Shown here: piece after piece, positions 11,348 through 25,600 of the stretch
Layout of the letters: each line of letters begins with the position of its first letter
How positions within the stretch are numbered: position 1 is the first letter of the stretch
Source: Rotaria socialis
Lineage: Eukaryota > Rotifera > Eurotatoria > Philodinida > Philodinidae
DNA: 64,000 nucleotides
NCBI GenBank assembly: GCA_905331475.1
Contig: CAJNYU010003311.1
Coordinates: forward strand, 62,001-126,000
Reading direction: 5' to 3'
Position numbers and translations under genes: made by a program
Notes under the pieces: generated by a model
The model's input: the letters and a program-made list of their open reading frames with translations, nothing else
What the model was told of the DNA's origin: nothing
Database searches by the model: none

Positions 11348-14284
11348 ATGCTTGGTAAACCAGTTGATACTATTGTTATTACATCCGATACATTTTATCG
11401 GATACCTAGTGATAGGTAAGAGAACACATATTATGTAACATGAAATTTTATGCTGATTTTTATTTTAAAAATAAAAGATGCTTTGGGATCTTTTTCGCAT
11501 TTGTTCTCCATGGCCTTGGTTGTTTTTTACCATGGAATTTATTATTTCACAGTTATGAAGTAAGTCATTCAGCATTTTCTTAATTGAGTTAACGTTCTAT
11601 TATTAACACTTCTTTATTCATAATCGATCAACTTTGCTTTTTTTGTAATATTATTTACATAAAAACTATTTAACTGAATTATAAAATAATTTCATTAATA
11701 TTATATTATGTTTTTTTTTCTATTATATTATTTAGTATTTTGTTTGTTGCAAATTTCTTGGTGATGATTCGGATATTTATCGCCAATATTTCTTGAGCTT
11801 TTGTGCTCTAGCTGCTCTACTTGCGGCTTTAGTCTCTACTGGTATTGGCCTTTTCATCGGCTTCCAGTAAATATATATATATACATATATATGCATATGC
11901 ATAATTATTATTAAAATAATTATAATAAATTATATTTCTATTCATTTTAGTGGAGATACAAAGCGACGGATTATTCCATCAATTGTTGTGCTTATTATTA
12001 TGTTCATTTTACAGGTGCTATTTGCTATATTTGATGCTCGCGATTGTAAGAAAATCGAATAGTTTTGCCATTGATAAAAAAAAACTACATTTGTTTTGTT
12101 TCTTTTGCAGCTTCAGGTGTTTTTCTCTGTATAACGATTCTTAATATTGTAATTATTGGAGGTAAAAGAAAATATATAGTAGCATGTATTATTTTGTTAA
12201 AGTGAATTTATTGTATAGCTTTTATTGGCCTTTATCTATCAAGCATCTCAGGCATTGTTTCATACTTTCCTGACCGATATGTCAATGCACTCGTTATAGG
12301 CACAGTAGGTGTGAACTATAATATGATTACAAATTAACGATTGAAAAATCTTTCTTTTCTCTGTTGGATATTTAGTCACTTGGCATTTTGATTGCTATTT
12401 GTAGTAGAATCGCTTTTAAATACTGTAAGTATAAAATATGAAATGGAAATTTTAAAATATTTATAAAATTACTAGAAAAATATTCAATACAGAAAAATTA
12501 GACGATGAAGGTTCAAAACATAATAGAAAGAACGTAGAAGAAGTCGTTTTTCACTTTCTGTGTAAATTAAAAATAGTATCTTGTTGAAATTATTCATATT
12601 ATATATAATGTGACCGCGAAACATGAACCGGAGAAAGCAATGTACATCCAACAGTAATTGAAAAGTATTCATTATCACCCAATAAAATTACCAAGGTTTT
12701 TGTCTTATCACTGTTTCTTTGAGAAAATTTCGTATATATACCTTTCTTCCAATCGAAGTCTTCAATTTTGAAAAATATTCATATAGTTTCTAAGTATTCA
12801 AGACAGGGAATTATCGAAATTCTACAAGTTCGTTCATATTGTAGATTTGTAGAACACAAATACTTTAAATAATCTTTTGAAAAATCGAAATTAGAAACTT
12901 TCTAAAGAAGTGCTGAGAAAATTTTGTAAAGAAAAAAGAAACCGTTGCAATAATGAATCAACGTTTAAAATTAAATTTATATCAACGGAAATCCAGTCTA
13001 ATCTCCTGTTAAAATCAAAACATAATCAACATCCTTTTCCCTGCTTGACTTTGAGCCAAAGAGGAAATTAAACTCAATTGAATAGTACCGAAATTCATTC
13101 CTAATACTTGAACAGTTTCCGAATAATCATACAGAAAAATAAAAAACAATATAGCTAACCGTCTATAGTTAATAGTTAGCGAAGAGACATAAATGTCCTT
13201 CCTGTGTTTTATGCAATCATCATTTTTATTTTATTTTATGCATTTTCTCCTAGATTCGAATGATCCAAGAGTGACTGCAATCTATTTTCTTGTCTCTGCT
13301 ATTGTTACGCTTCTATTTTGCTTTGACATCTATTTTGCATTTCCCTATTCGGTTAGTACAAAAATATGAAGTTTGTTTTCGTTTTATTTATTTAAATTAT
13401 CTATTTTGTCATAGCGATTATTTCGATTTTATCATTCATCAATCAAAATCGACTTATTAAATACAACAAAAGGACGTTTACTTCATGTTCCATATGGAAA
13501 GGCGTTGAAACAAGTACATAAAAAACAGAAGAAGAAAAGAAGTTCATATTTAAACAATTCCTACTATTGATTCTACTTTAGATTTGGCTTCCATGTTTAT
13601 CTATTTGGTTACATTATTTTTCTACGGTTACTCTTTTTCCTAGTATTCTCAGTCAAGTACAAAGTGTTACACCAAACTTTCTTAATTTAAGTAAAATAAT
13701 CTATCAATAAAAATCGATATATTCATGATTAAAAGAATTTTTCTTATAAATAGATCTTGCGTTTGCCGATGGAGTTGTTCTATTCAATTTTGCTTTATTT
13801 AATCTGCTTGGAAATTTTCTTGCAGGTTGCATTAAAAAAGTAAATTTTAAATTAATTATTTGTTTATATTTGATCTATATATTTATTTAATGTAGCCATA
13901 TTCACGATGGATATCGGTTTTTGTCTTTTTACGTGCTATACTAGCACTGATTATATGTCTGTTCGTTAATTTTGAACCATATTCACGACATAATTTACCA
14001 GTATTGATTCATAATGATTATATTTTTATGACACTTGTCATCGTCTTTGGATTTACACATGGATATTTTAATTCACTTTTACAAATGTTAACAACAAAGT
14101 AAGTTAGAACTTCGTTTTATTTTTATGTGAAATTTCGATTGTTCGTGCATTTATGTTGTATAGATCGGTTGAACCTCATCTATCAACTACATCGGCTGTT
14201 ATCTTACAATTATTTATATTTGCCGGTTGTTTTTTTGGTATTATTGGTTCATTTGTATATCATTTTATAGCAACATTATCTTAA
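11348..14284 (+). CDS. Equilibrative nucleoside transporter (SLC29/ENT family), 425 aa
   Basis: Thirteen exons keep one frame: 11348-11415, 11478-11559, 11736-11866, 11951-12045, 12111-12161, 12219-12304, 12376-12424, 13254-13351, 13415-13513, 13582-13690, 13754-13839, 13896-14098, 14164-14284. The protein has about 11 hydrophobic segments, as expected for ENTs, which move nucleosides across membranes by facilitated diffusion. Family signatures seen are TM1 ending G-CFLPWN (residues about 36-42), a central loop, the TM7 region with S-W-L-HYFSTVTLFPS, and TM8 with FN-LFNLLGNF. Length fits the family (usually 400-530). Eleven of the twelve introns are under 200 nt; the one at 12425-13253 is 829 nt. 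ENT membership is strong; the substrate and the paralogue equivalent (ENT1/2/3/4) cannot be read from this. Confidence 0.9.
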
Positions 14285-14327
14285 TGGATGTAAAGTATCA
14301 GACTTGATTTGTATGAAAATTAAACTT

Positions 14328-14333
14328 AATAAA
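14328..14333 (+). terminator. Poly(A) signal of the ENT gene
   Basis: AATAAA lies 44 nt after the ENT stop codon. The following stretch to 14885 is AT-rich with nothing else supported. Confidence 0.55.
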
Positions 14334-14885
14334 ATATTTGACAAAATTTAAAAAAATGAAACTAATTACATATATAACAATAATAGAAATTAATCATACT
14401 AATAATTGTCATTGTGAAACATATACGAACTTATTCATGAAACAATATAGCTACATGTTGACTAACAATATAAAAGCCCATTATGATAAATCTAGAAACA
14501 AATAATCGTGTTCCATAAAATATAAAATGTTCTTTGTAAAGCTAGACTCAGAAAGAATCGTGACATCTCAGCATTATCCTCATATCGTTTATGATAGAAG
14601 TAGCAGATATGTGATTGTTTCAAATCTTTTTTTTCTTGAAATTAAGCCAAATTAGTTATACAAATGCTCAAATTAAATTAATTTCACATGTGATATGTAA
14701 GACTGATAATTTAAAAACAAAATAGGACTGAGAACGAAATCAAATGAAGTGTCAATTTCATTATAAGTAATATCGTTAATGAAGAGATATATTTTCCTGA
14801 CAATGTTCAATATTTGATTTAATCTGCTTCATACCTATCTACTAAAAGCGTAATTGATAAATTAATACAAAAGATAGAAACAAAA

Positions 14886-15917
14886 CTATCCTAGATCAAA
14901 CCTATCATATTCACAGAGCATTGGATGTAATGGTGATGGTCTTGTTGCTGATGAATGGCAACATGTAACGTTTGTTTCATTAAACCATTTTATACCTTGT
15001 GTTGTTTGAACAAATGGTCGATGAGGACCAAGTGAACGTAAACGTTTAAATATATTTTTCGAAACTAAACTCTCTTTTTGACCGTGAAAAACAAGATAGA
15101 CTCCATCACAATAAGGTAAACATGCAGGTGTCTTCTCAGGTTTCTCATACTTCTCAATATATAGTGGACCATATGGATCATATTTGCATAATGTATGATT
15201 TGCCTTAGCCTTCCACAACATAATATTCATCGCTGTTTCGTCACAATTAGCATCCATGAAAGCTCCACGTTGCATAAGTGCAAGAACATGACGAATAAAC
15301 GGGTATGCCCGATACGTCCATACAAAAGTACCATGCATATATGGTATTGTTCTATATTTTACATTATATTGCTCCATGTAGAATCGATAGTTTTGAGGAT
15401 CATTTGGATGTTTAGGTGCTAGTGGAAGATCATATGGCCACATATGAAGCATATCAAAAAGTATGTCAATATTATAATTAACCACAGAATCAGCTTCAAG
15501 TTGTATACCATAGTTTACTTCACTGGAAACAATTGCTAAAAGTTTACATGTAAATATTGTTGGACCGCATTGCTTTTGTGATATTCGTTCTACTGTAACA
15601 TGTGGATGTCGTGTAAAATTGATTATTAAATCAAAATCAATAGAAAAAACAATTACTGGACGTATAGAAAATAAATGAATAGAATCAAGAAGTATATCGA
15701 GTAATTCTATATAATTTTGCCGTGAGTTTGTAAATGTAACAAAAGCTTCTTTTGGGTAATTTGTTCGATTGAATAAACTTTGACTTTGTTGTGAAAAAAT
15801 ATGTGGTACATAATTTTTTAACGGTATATTCGTTTGATGATAGATTATTAGAGAGAATAGAAATATTAATATTAGCCGAACGAATAGAGATCGTTTATCG
15901 ATGAACGATCGATTCAT
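14886..15917 (-). CDS. Type II membrane glycosyltransferase-like protein, 343 aa, copy 1 (single exon)
   Basis: One uninterrupted frame from ATG at 15917. A basic N-tip precedes a transmembrane anchor (residues about 11-27), then a stem and a globular lumenal domain: the Golgi type II layout. Seen features are an N-terminal beta strand motif PKEAFVTF (55-62), Cys117/Cys124, a short acidic E-A-D motif (141-143) in LEADSVVNYN that resembles a metal/nucleotide-sugar DxD site, an ANCDETAMN-MLWKA block (223-236) like acceptor-side motifs of GT-A enzymes, paired Cys at the C-terminus, and NxT sequons at 50, 239, 313 and 316. The neighbour at 17406-19640 is a clear paralogue. A GT-A glycosyltransferase of the secretory pathway is inferred from layout; I cannot name the CAZy family, and the E-A-D in place of a canonical DxD makes activity uncertain. 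Confidence 0.7.
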   Translation of the reverse strand: MNRSFIDKRSLFVRLILIFLFSLIIYHQTNIPLKNYVPHIFSQQSQSLFNRTNYPKEAFVTFTNSRQNYIELLDILLDSIHLFSIRPVIVFSIDFDLIINFTRHPHVTVERISQKQCGPTIFTCKLLAIVSSEVNYGIQLEADSVVNYNIDILFDMLHMWPYDLPLAPKHPNDPQNYRFYMEQYNVKYRTIPYMHGTFVWTYRAYPFIRHVLALMQRGAFMDANCDETAMNIMLWKAKANHTLCKYDPYGPLYIEKYEKPEKTPACLPYCDGVYLVFHGQKESLVSKNIFKRLRSLGPHRPFVQTTQGIKWFNETNVTCCHSSATRPSPLHPMLCEYDRFDLG

Positions 15918-17405
15918 TGATGTGTATGTTGAAAATTTATAAAGAATAACGAAATACTACTTTTTTTAATGAATTAAATCGATCTTTTCTACAGCAAGTA
16001 TTGATCATCAAAACAAAATTCACAGCGCAATATTGTTGAGAATATATGTAGCAGCGTTCGCTGATTTTTTTAACTAAATCGCTTTGTCTTCATCTCTCAA
16101 AATAAAGAACGAATAAACAGTTCATTTCTTTCTTTAGTTTTCTTTTTCGTGGCTGTTAGTTTACCTTTACAAATAAAAGATTATGCATTTTTTCTCTTTT
16201 CTTCTTACTGCTTACATATTTAGTTTGATGTCGAATTCTTTTTAATTCAAATATTTCATAAATAAACGTAAAGTATACACATTTCACACTCTCCGTCGTA
16301 CATTAGGTATTAAGATTTAAATCGTGGGTGACAAAAAAAATGCAATAGATTACTTATATGTTTTCGTAGCAACGAGAAATTGTACTATAGTGTACTTTTA
16401 ATACCATTTTAACAACTGTATTGACTGCTTTAGTACAAGCAATATCTTTAACAAAACGAATTAAGCCCAAAAATAATAAGATTTATGTTCTCAGATTGGC
16501 ATATTTCACTTTTCCAAACTATCATATTCAAAGTAAATATACTAATCAGAATGAAAAATAAGTAAAATAGTATTCAAAACGAAATGATTTTTAATTTATG
16601 AGAAAATATATAATATTAATATTAATATTTAGTTCTTGATATATTCTAGTAGGAAACTTTATCCATTTAGTTAACAAACTATTTACTACAGACTATCATT
16701 ATTGTATAGCAGCAATGAATCAAATCGTAACACACAACGGACGATGTGAGTTCGACACTCTTAGTCATGCACGAGGTTACACTGAAATTTTTTATGAAAA
16801 TAATCATTATTCTAAAAAATCTTCAGTTTAATTACAATACTAAAGTAGAAATCTATCTACTGGCTCATCATTTTATTTTTATAGTTTTTGATTATTGTCT
16901 ATACTTCATCAAATTAGCTTTGATACCGATTGAACATAACAAAATATCTATTATTCAAAAACAAACAAAAAAGCATTTATCAATACAACTTCTTCTTCTA
17001 GTATCCTATTAAAACATTAGTCTCTCTCTATATATATAGACATGTTTACAGTGAAACTTTAAAAGTAACTTTAATTTTATGTTATTTTGGTGCAAGACGC
17101 TTGATCTAGTGGTTCATAATAATAATAATATATTACATACGTATGGCGAATTTCATAAATAATTAACAAGATAAAAGAATGCTTAAATACTGTAGAAAGC
17201 AAGGAATACTGTTTGCCGTAAAGATTTTTCATAATCAAAATTTTATATACTTTTTAATATTATCTTCAATAGAAGTTACTAAAAGCATGAACATTATGAA
17301 AAAAGTATCATTTCTTTATTTCAAAAGAATAATATTATCCTATTAGTAAGCACTAAATTGAATAAATAGAATAGTTTAAATCTTAGATCAAATATCAAAT
17401 TGAAA
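15918..17405. other. Intergenic region between the two paralogues
   Basis: AT-rich, no coding exon recognised. It presumably holds the 5' region of copy 1 and the 3' UTR of copy 2, both minus strand. Confidence 0.55.
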
Positions 17406-19640
17406 TTATTTTAGTAGATTGTGTTCACATAGTAGTGGATGAATAGGTGATGGTTTACTATCTGGATAGCAACACGTTGCAGTTGCGTCATTGATATGCT
17501 TCATGCCTCCCATACCAAACGTTTGTACAACTGGTTTACCGGCATTCGCTTTAAGTGTAGTTAAAAGTTCTGATGAAACCTGGTGCTCTTTACAACCGTG
17601 CAGAGTAATGAATGCTGTGTAGCAATATTGTGAACAGTTTGTTATCTTAGGCCACCTTATATAAGCGTCACCATAAGTATGGTAAGGATCTAAATAAAAA
17701 TACATCAATTGTTTTAGCATTGTTTTCTTTTTAAAAACATCTCGATTCGATTGCTAACTTTTACATATAATAGTTGAAAATATTTATTATATTAATTAAT
17801 CTCTATTATACACTTTAATAAAGATATATTAAATATAAAATAAGAATACGATTTTGACTTGAACATTTTAATTTATTGAGAAAAACAAATTCCAGTGAAA
17901 CAAAATTTATTAATGTTAGCTAGTGTTTATGAATTGACATACTGATAGGTATGTATTTCAAATAAATGCATTAGCCTTGAAACAAACAATGTCCTATAAT
18001 TTATTTTTAAAACAACGAAATAGTAATGGAAGATATTTTCATCCGAAATATGGTAGAGCTTTGTGAAACTAGGTTGGTGAATATTGTTAAATCTTTAAGA
18101 TGTTTTTTTTTAAGCCATCTTTCAGAAAATAAGCAAAATATCAGGATCTAATCTTTAAGCAATACTATAGTTATTCACGATACTGAAAAATATCTTACCA
18201 TATTTGCATAGTGTATGATTAGCTCCCGCTTTCCATAACATAACATTAACAGCTGTTTCATCAAAATTGGCACCTTGAAAATCACCTTGTTGTAAAAGAG
18301 ACTGAAGTCTTTTTAAAAATGGCATAGCACGATAGTTCCAAATGATGTGAGCATGAATGTAGGGTGTTGTACGGTTCGAAACGTTATGTCTTTTCATATA
18401 TAAATCATAGTTTTGTGGATCATCGGGATGACGTGGACTCAATGGTAATGGATATGGCCATACATGAAGAACATCGAAGAGCACGTCGACATTATAATTC
18501 ACAACGTCATCAGTTTCCATGAGAACACCATATTCAACGTTACTACTCACAATAGCATGTATTTTACAAAAATAGACAGACTAAAAATATTCATAAAACA
18601 TATGTATGATGTGCATTGTTACTCTTCTCAAGTTTCGGTAAAGAATTTTTACCTATCTCTATTCTAGAAGAAAACAACGAAAGTGGACTTTAGAGAAAAG
18701 TTGAAAACTAGCTCGTAGATACTAATCTTACACATCTCGAAGAGAAAATGTTGTGTGCCAACAGACAAAGTTTGATCGAGGTCATAGTTTACCACCATGG
18801 GTTTTCATTTAAAATGTGTACTTTCAGATAAATAAAACACCACTATTCGTATCAAAATATACTATCATGAGTTGTGTCTTATTAGTTCTGGTGTTCTATC
18901 TATGGTAAAAACTTCATTTGAAACGTTTGCATCATCGATAAAAACCAAACAAACATTGGAAATAGAGGAAGGAAAACATTCTCTGATTAACTTGATAAAA
19001 GAACAATCTAGCTTACCGGTCCACAATCACTTTGTGCTATACGTCGTTTGATAACACGAGGATATTTGGTTTCATCAATATTTAGATCAACATCGATTCC
19101 AAACGCTATAATAGGTCGTGTCGAAAAAGCATGAACAGAATCTAATAAAACATTGAGCAAAGCTAAATAACTTGGCTGATTATTACTAAAAGTTACAAAT
19201 GCTTCTTTAGGTTGTTTAGATACATTTGTATTGTGCGTATCATTGAATGTACTCGTGAAATTCATGTTCATCTGGATAACTGATTTCTTGTTATCTACTT
19301 GTTGGGCAGTCGTATTCGTATTCGTAGTAGTTTGTGTACTTGTAACAGTTGTTGCCATTATTATAGTTTGATTTTTTGCTATTAATGGGATGACTTCTAA
19401 ATGGCTTCCATCAAATTGAATCAATGGTATTAAAACCTTTCCAGCATATGCAACAGTAGAACTGAACTCATTTTTATAAAAAAATAGATAAGCCAAAGAA
19501 AATAAACCAAGAATAAAACAAGTGTGGAATAACTTTTTTTTTGAACATACTATCGAATTGTAAAATGAATCGATTTTCGACATTAGATGATAATAAACAA
19601 GATAGCAATAACTACGTAGAACGAATGCACGAGTATTCAA
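17406..19640 (-). CDS. Type II membrane glycosyltransferase-like protein, 429 aa, copy 2 (three exons)
   Basis: Exons on the minus strand: 19017-19640, 18199-18580, 17406-17689. All junctions are GT-AG and the joined length is exactly 430 codons including the stop. It aligns with copy 1 throughout: PKEAFVTFSN near residue 145, a CGP block at the first junction, then M-E-T-D-D-V-V-N-Y-N where the acidic motif is a true TDD (copy 1 has EAD), HPDDPQNY, ANFDETAVNVMLWKA and a Cys-rich C-terminus ending with SPIHPLLCEH. The N-terminus has a hydrophobic anchor (about residues 39-55) and a longer Thr/Asn-rich stem than copy 1. The introns (436 and 509 nt) are long for this window and fall where copy 1 has none. 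Same tentative function as copy 1. Confidence 0.7.
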
Positions 19641-22600
19641 TCATTAAAATCTGAAATTATTTGAATATTCATTAAAAAAGAATACTCTATCACATATCCG
19701 TATTGAGTTTATTTATTTCTATTAATTCCAATATGTAAAAGACAAAAACTAACAACTCTCCAATGAAGTATGCATTCATTTCACGAAAGAATATCGATTA
19801 TTAACTACGTCTGAAAAAAATCGTATTTATTGTTCCATTCAAAAAAAAAAGAATATTTACAATTTTTGATGGTTACGTTCTCAGAATCTTAATGTGACTT
19901 CTCGAACTTATATTGGAAGTTAATTATTGTGTGAATCGATGTATTCAAAAGTTTCATTTGTAAAAAATGAGCAATTTTCGAGGTAGTTTACGTATGTGTA
20001 CCGTTTCCAATAGATTTTCAAAAGTAAATCGTTTTATCTAGATAATCGACAAGTTAAATAGTAGTACTTAGCTTTTTTGTTTGAAATGTTTGTAATGATG
20101 ATCAATGTATCAGTATTACTTTATAAATATTTTTAAAAAATCAAAGGTTCGAAAAAAATAAAGTAAAAGTTATCTGTTTTTCTTTCTTTCTGGTAATCAA
20201 AGTTTAACTTCCACTTGTATACCAAGTAGATTACTTTCAAAAAGCACGTTTTCTAATTCAATCATACTATACTGTTACACATTTTCTAACGTAATTTCTA
20301 TTATAATGCGATAATCTCCTGTGAAAAATGAATTCGAATTACGACTATGCATATTACTGTCCCTAAATAAATATGTACTGTTTCTTTAGTGTTATTCTCC
20401 TGGTAAAACCATCCAATTTAAGTATAAAGTTTTAGGATGAAATCGAATATTTTCATATTATAACGCACACTTACTCTTTATTACTCATCAAGATGCTGAT
20501 ATGTTAGCTTATTTGTGTTTTTTCAGCTATCGACGGTTCAATTATGTTAAACCTAAGTATACATATTTATGATTACGTTACTACATTCTTCGTCTTATCT
20601 TACTCTGTTTACTATGTAAAACGTGAAGGTATATGCATAAGCTGAAAAGAATTACAGGCAAAGCAGTTGTCACACTCTATGGCATGCTTCTTCTACAATC
20701 ATACTCTAACTTACATATAGGACAGATTGGCAGATAAAAATACATTAAATAGGTTCTATTGAATATTTGCCATCGAACATTGACATCTAATATAATCAAT
20801 CATTCACTAAGAAATAATCGATTTTCAATATTGTTCCAGTATTTTGTTTTTTTTTCTAAATTTATTTGTATCTTATTCAGAAATCATATTAATAGATGTA
20901 TGAACTACGATGTAATCGTAGATTACTCATGTAAATAAATACTATGGCATCGTATATGCTTTGACATTGTTTCAATCAGTTTTCATGGTGGACGCTTTTT
21001 TAAGGAATATGCCTTCCAAGTATAGAAATAAAATTAAGCAAGAAAATATCGATAATACGTATCTACTTTAGCAGTCGAATACAAGAATGATTCTATTATT
21101 TTTCAAAAAAAAAATATTAGAAGAATACAAGAACTTTGTGAGAATATGCTAACGTATAATATTGTTAAATATTTTTGCTTACTTTGTTATAATTGCTACG
21201 TTATTTTTCTTGTTACTTGTTCATAGTAGAAACATATTAACAGGGTTAAATTTTTTTCAATTTAAATCTATATAATTTTCTTAAAAGAATATAAAAAACT
21301 AATATACGAGCAAGAAAATGACATTTGCTCAATTGGTAGCAAATAATAGACATAAAAACGTGAGAAACTCTCATAACACTTTTGTTTTAGAAAAATAGAA
21401 TCGAGCTAGGCTTTGATATAAATGAAGTATTTACTAACTAATAAATAAGTGTTCGTAATCCAAAAGACTTTTTCGCACATATACATTCAGCCGAAGTGTG
21501 TTACCAATAGAAAGATAAATATGAATTTTTTAGATTTACAATTTAAAAATACAGAGCATGGTTAATAAGTATGTATATTGCCAAAAAATTCGACTATTAA
21601 ACTTATTTAACATAGTCTTATTGGCTCCAATTGAAATCGATAAAATTAACCGATTTTTCAGATAAAACTCAGAAAAAAAAACGATATTTATGCTTATTAT
21701 CATATATATATATATAACCATGAAAGAAAGCCAACTAATGTACGAATGTGCTTGTTAAAGAAAGCATCAGTTTAGCAGAAATGTGGAAAAAATACTAATA
21801 CTTTTGTATTAGGATTTTGAAAACACTTTAATGTTCTTGGATTAAAATTTTAAAAAATTACCCTCTGCTTTCGTATTAGCATTGAATTAACATTGTTATA
21901 CTTATGAATTTCCGAAATAGAATCAAACTATCCAACTATGAACTAAAGTTGTCAAAAACAAAACAGTTTTGTTTCGTTTTTGGGAATTATAAGTGTTAAC
22001 TTTAGATTATAATGCTAACTCAATATTTATACCAAAGCATTCAATTGATTTTATTAATTCTAAAAGAAAAGTGGTCAATAGCTTTCTATATCCTAATGAA
22101 AAAGCATTAGAATTAGCATTACCTTCTGAGAATGCTAATGCTAAGCTGTCACCCCTAGATTTATTTATCACAAAATAGAACCCATCAGTGCTTAAGAAAA
22201 TGTTTTTTAATTATTTTTCTTACTCAAAAGACTAAAGATAAATCAAAACGCTAGAATTACTTGACTATAAATAGGTTGCTCATTTTTGAAGCAATATTTA
22301 ATGGTTTCCTTTTGTTCAGCCTGAAAAGAATAGACAAGTATTATTTTACTAGAAAGAAATATTGAATTTTACACATAAATTCATCATATGCAGTAGGCCT
22401 TTTTAATAAATTGAACAATGTTACTAGAATGAAGAGAACAAAAAGAAAGAGAAAATTACACATCATTTCTGACAAGTAGCTTCCCATTTTAACTTCATCG
22501 AGATGCTTTTATTTTGTAAAGAAAAGAAAAAAAAAGAAAAGTCAACTTCAATACATTTTCTTATAGATTCTGACGACCTTCACCGAATCGTATGGATGTA

Positions 22601-25600
22601 TATATATATATGTACTTGAATAGTAATTCTGCTGTATGGCAAACTCGTACTACTATATACATATATATTGAGTTGTACAGTCTTTCGCGTTTGACACAAT
22701 GTGTCGCATAGAAACGAAAATAGTTTTGTAAAATGACTATTTGTTAAACGTTGATGTTAATATTTCACTATTTACTTTGCTATGTACAGGTCGAACTACA
22801 CAGGCAAGTGTAAATAAGAATAACAACACTATATAAATACGTAAGAGACGGATGTAGAAAAAAAGGAGAATCATCTCTATCAATCGATGTAACCTAGAGA
22901 CAAAAAAGAACGAAGAGAAAAGCGTGACGAAGAGTATGTATTCGTGCATGAATATGGATTATAACATGATAATAAGAGATAAATTTATTATGGTATCTAT
23001 TGAAAGCGTTTAATACACATCATTACTTTAGAATATGATATACAAAATAACACATTCTCTCAGAAAACGTTTTTTTTGTATTTAAGAGAACCTCCTGTGT
23101 GACTGCAGTCTACATGCAATAGAAAATCTACAATCAGAGAAATTCTTAAATATTATTTTGTCATTCTATTTTTGCCTAAATGTGAACTTGTTTTATTTTA
23201 AAAATGCATTAAACATCAAAGAAACTTAAAGATATGTCATAAAATGAAATGCATGTTTTTTTACAAGATTTTTGATTGCTCTTCACGCTCATACAAGAAA
23301 GAATTGAATATAATTTTTTCCACAGGGCAAAAGCAAAACAATTCATATAATTTTAAAATTATTTCTGCAGCTATTTAGAATAACGCCTCAATGATTCGAT
23401 CAGGAAAAATTTACTATTTTATTGTTTTATTTTTTTAGGTTCTTTTGACAAATATTTGCATTTCATGTTGAAGCTTGGTAAAAATTAATTTCCTCACTAT
23501 ATTTGTTACTTACTCTAGAAGATTTCTTTGTAGAATATTTTTTGCGTATGTATATGATTTGTGTAAAAAGCAGCGTGAAAAATGGAAGAGAAAAAAAGTA
23601 ACACGTAAGCAAAATTTCTTCCATTTCTGAAAGAATGAAAATTAAAAAGTTGTTGAATACAATCAGAGACTAACACTTGAACATATTCTAAACTATTCGT
23701 TCACTGTGAGCGATGAAGAAGAAAACAATGAATGCTTCTATCTCAAAATACATGGGTTCTGATGTGAGAACTACATTGACAAGTACACACTTGTGTTGCT
23801 ATGAACTTCAGAAAATGGTGTCAGAAGAAAGGGTTTTTTATGCAAAGACAGCAAATTTCGTAGAAAGTATAGCGTTGTCTCTGGCGACTATTTTAAGTCA
23901 CTATTTCCTCTGTCACTAATAAGATGTTCTATGAAGAAAGGAAAATATTCAACTAGCAACAATACATTAATGAGAAATTATAATCTAAGTCAATTTAATC
24001 TAGGTCATAGCATAAATCAGAAAAAGTAAAAAGAAATACAAACATAATTGAATCGTTCTTGCCAGTTGAATTGTGAGACAACAAAAGCCATCCATTTTAT
24101 GCTTTTTATTTTGATCCATGTATCACAAGAAAATTGATAGTACTTGAAATTTTTCTAATCAAAAAAGAAATATATATATATATATATATACGCATATAAA
24201 GTCGTTTAGAGAGCAGCACATTTTCTGACATTTGATTTATATTCCATTGGTGACATCATATAAATAATGAGCATGAAAAATCCTAGAAACGATAAGTTGC
24301 ATGCAAAGAGTTTCTTGAAAAACAATATTTCAGCAAGCGGAAATTCTTTTATTTTTACTTTAAATAATTACGTTTTTTATCTGGTGACATGTTGATGCGT
24401 ATTCATAAACTTCTTTTTGACGCTTAACGTATTTACAGTTCAGCTATGTCATATTATAGACATTATAGCTTGAGTCGATAAGAAAGAAAAATTTTTAAAT
24501 TAAAATTTTCTCAACAAAGAATAAGCATGAAAAATACGTAGGAAATAGTCAACAAGTAGTATATTCCCTTTCTTTACAAGAGTTAATATTAATATAATCT
24601 TTTTTTTATTGTCTGCTTCATTTTATTAACAACTTAAAATATTATTTCTCAACATATATAGTATATATGAACTTACTATTTAAGCACAAGTTTTACTATC
24701 ACTCAACACTATTTTGACTATCGAATATGTAAAAATTGATGCTATTGTATGACACTAAAAAATTCATATTTTGGGCAAGTATTAATCATGATCCTATCTA
24801 TTCAACTTCATTCCATTCTGCTTACGTTTGTTTACTTCAAACCTGTTCATTTTGTTTTGTTAATTAAAATTTATCATGAAAATTCAATGTACTACTCACT
24901 TTCTGTTGTCGCTAAATTGATATGATATGCTGCGTATCACTGTGTCTGTGCCATTGTAGAAATCGAACATTGAAGGTGTGTAAAAATTTAAAGTGCAAGA
25001 ACGTCATATAAAATTTCTTGAACAAGATCTTCTATAATAGAATATGTTTGGGTGCTCTTTGTGTAATCAGGAATTCATAGTGAAGAAAACCTAGGTCTAT
25101 TATTTGACTCATGGATGTGTATTGAAAAAGAAAATCGTTTTATTAGTAGATGATTTACGAAATGATGCTGATCGAAAATACATTACTAGAGAAGAACAAA
25201 ATTTCTCTTTTATATTCAAAAAAGAGAATTCTTTTTCATGTACGACAACGCAAGTATATTATCGAAGAAAAGATTGAGAAGAAAAAGAAAAGAAGGAAAA
25301 ATCGGTGCTGTTAGTGTTTACCAACGAAATTGGATAAAGGAAAAGTAACATGGATCACGAATGGTAATAGATGTCTTTTCACGTTCATTCGAAAAAAATA
25401 TCTTCAGTTTCTAAATGAAAATTGAATCAACTATGTATGTGACATTTCTGTTGAAACATACATAAAAATGTCTATCTTCTTTCGATTGTATGACTAAAAA
25501 TATTGCTTCCGTTAATTAAACTATATTTATAAAACAGAGCAATTCTTCCTTCATAAATTCAAAAGCATTTGATTAATAATTATGCATACAGATAATCTTA

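Noticed and set aside
23713-23919. 68-codon plus-strand frame in the desert
   Set aside because: Moderate composition difference only; no recognisable feature, no splice or poly(A) context.
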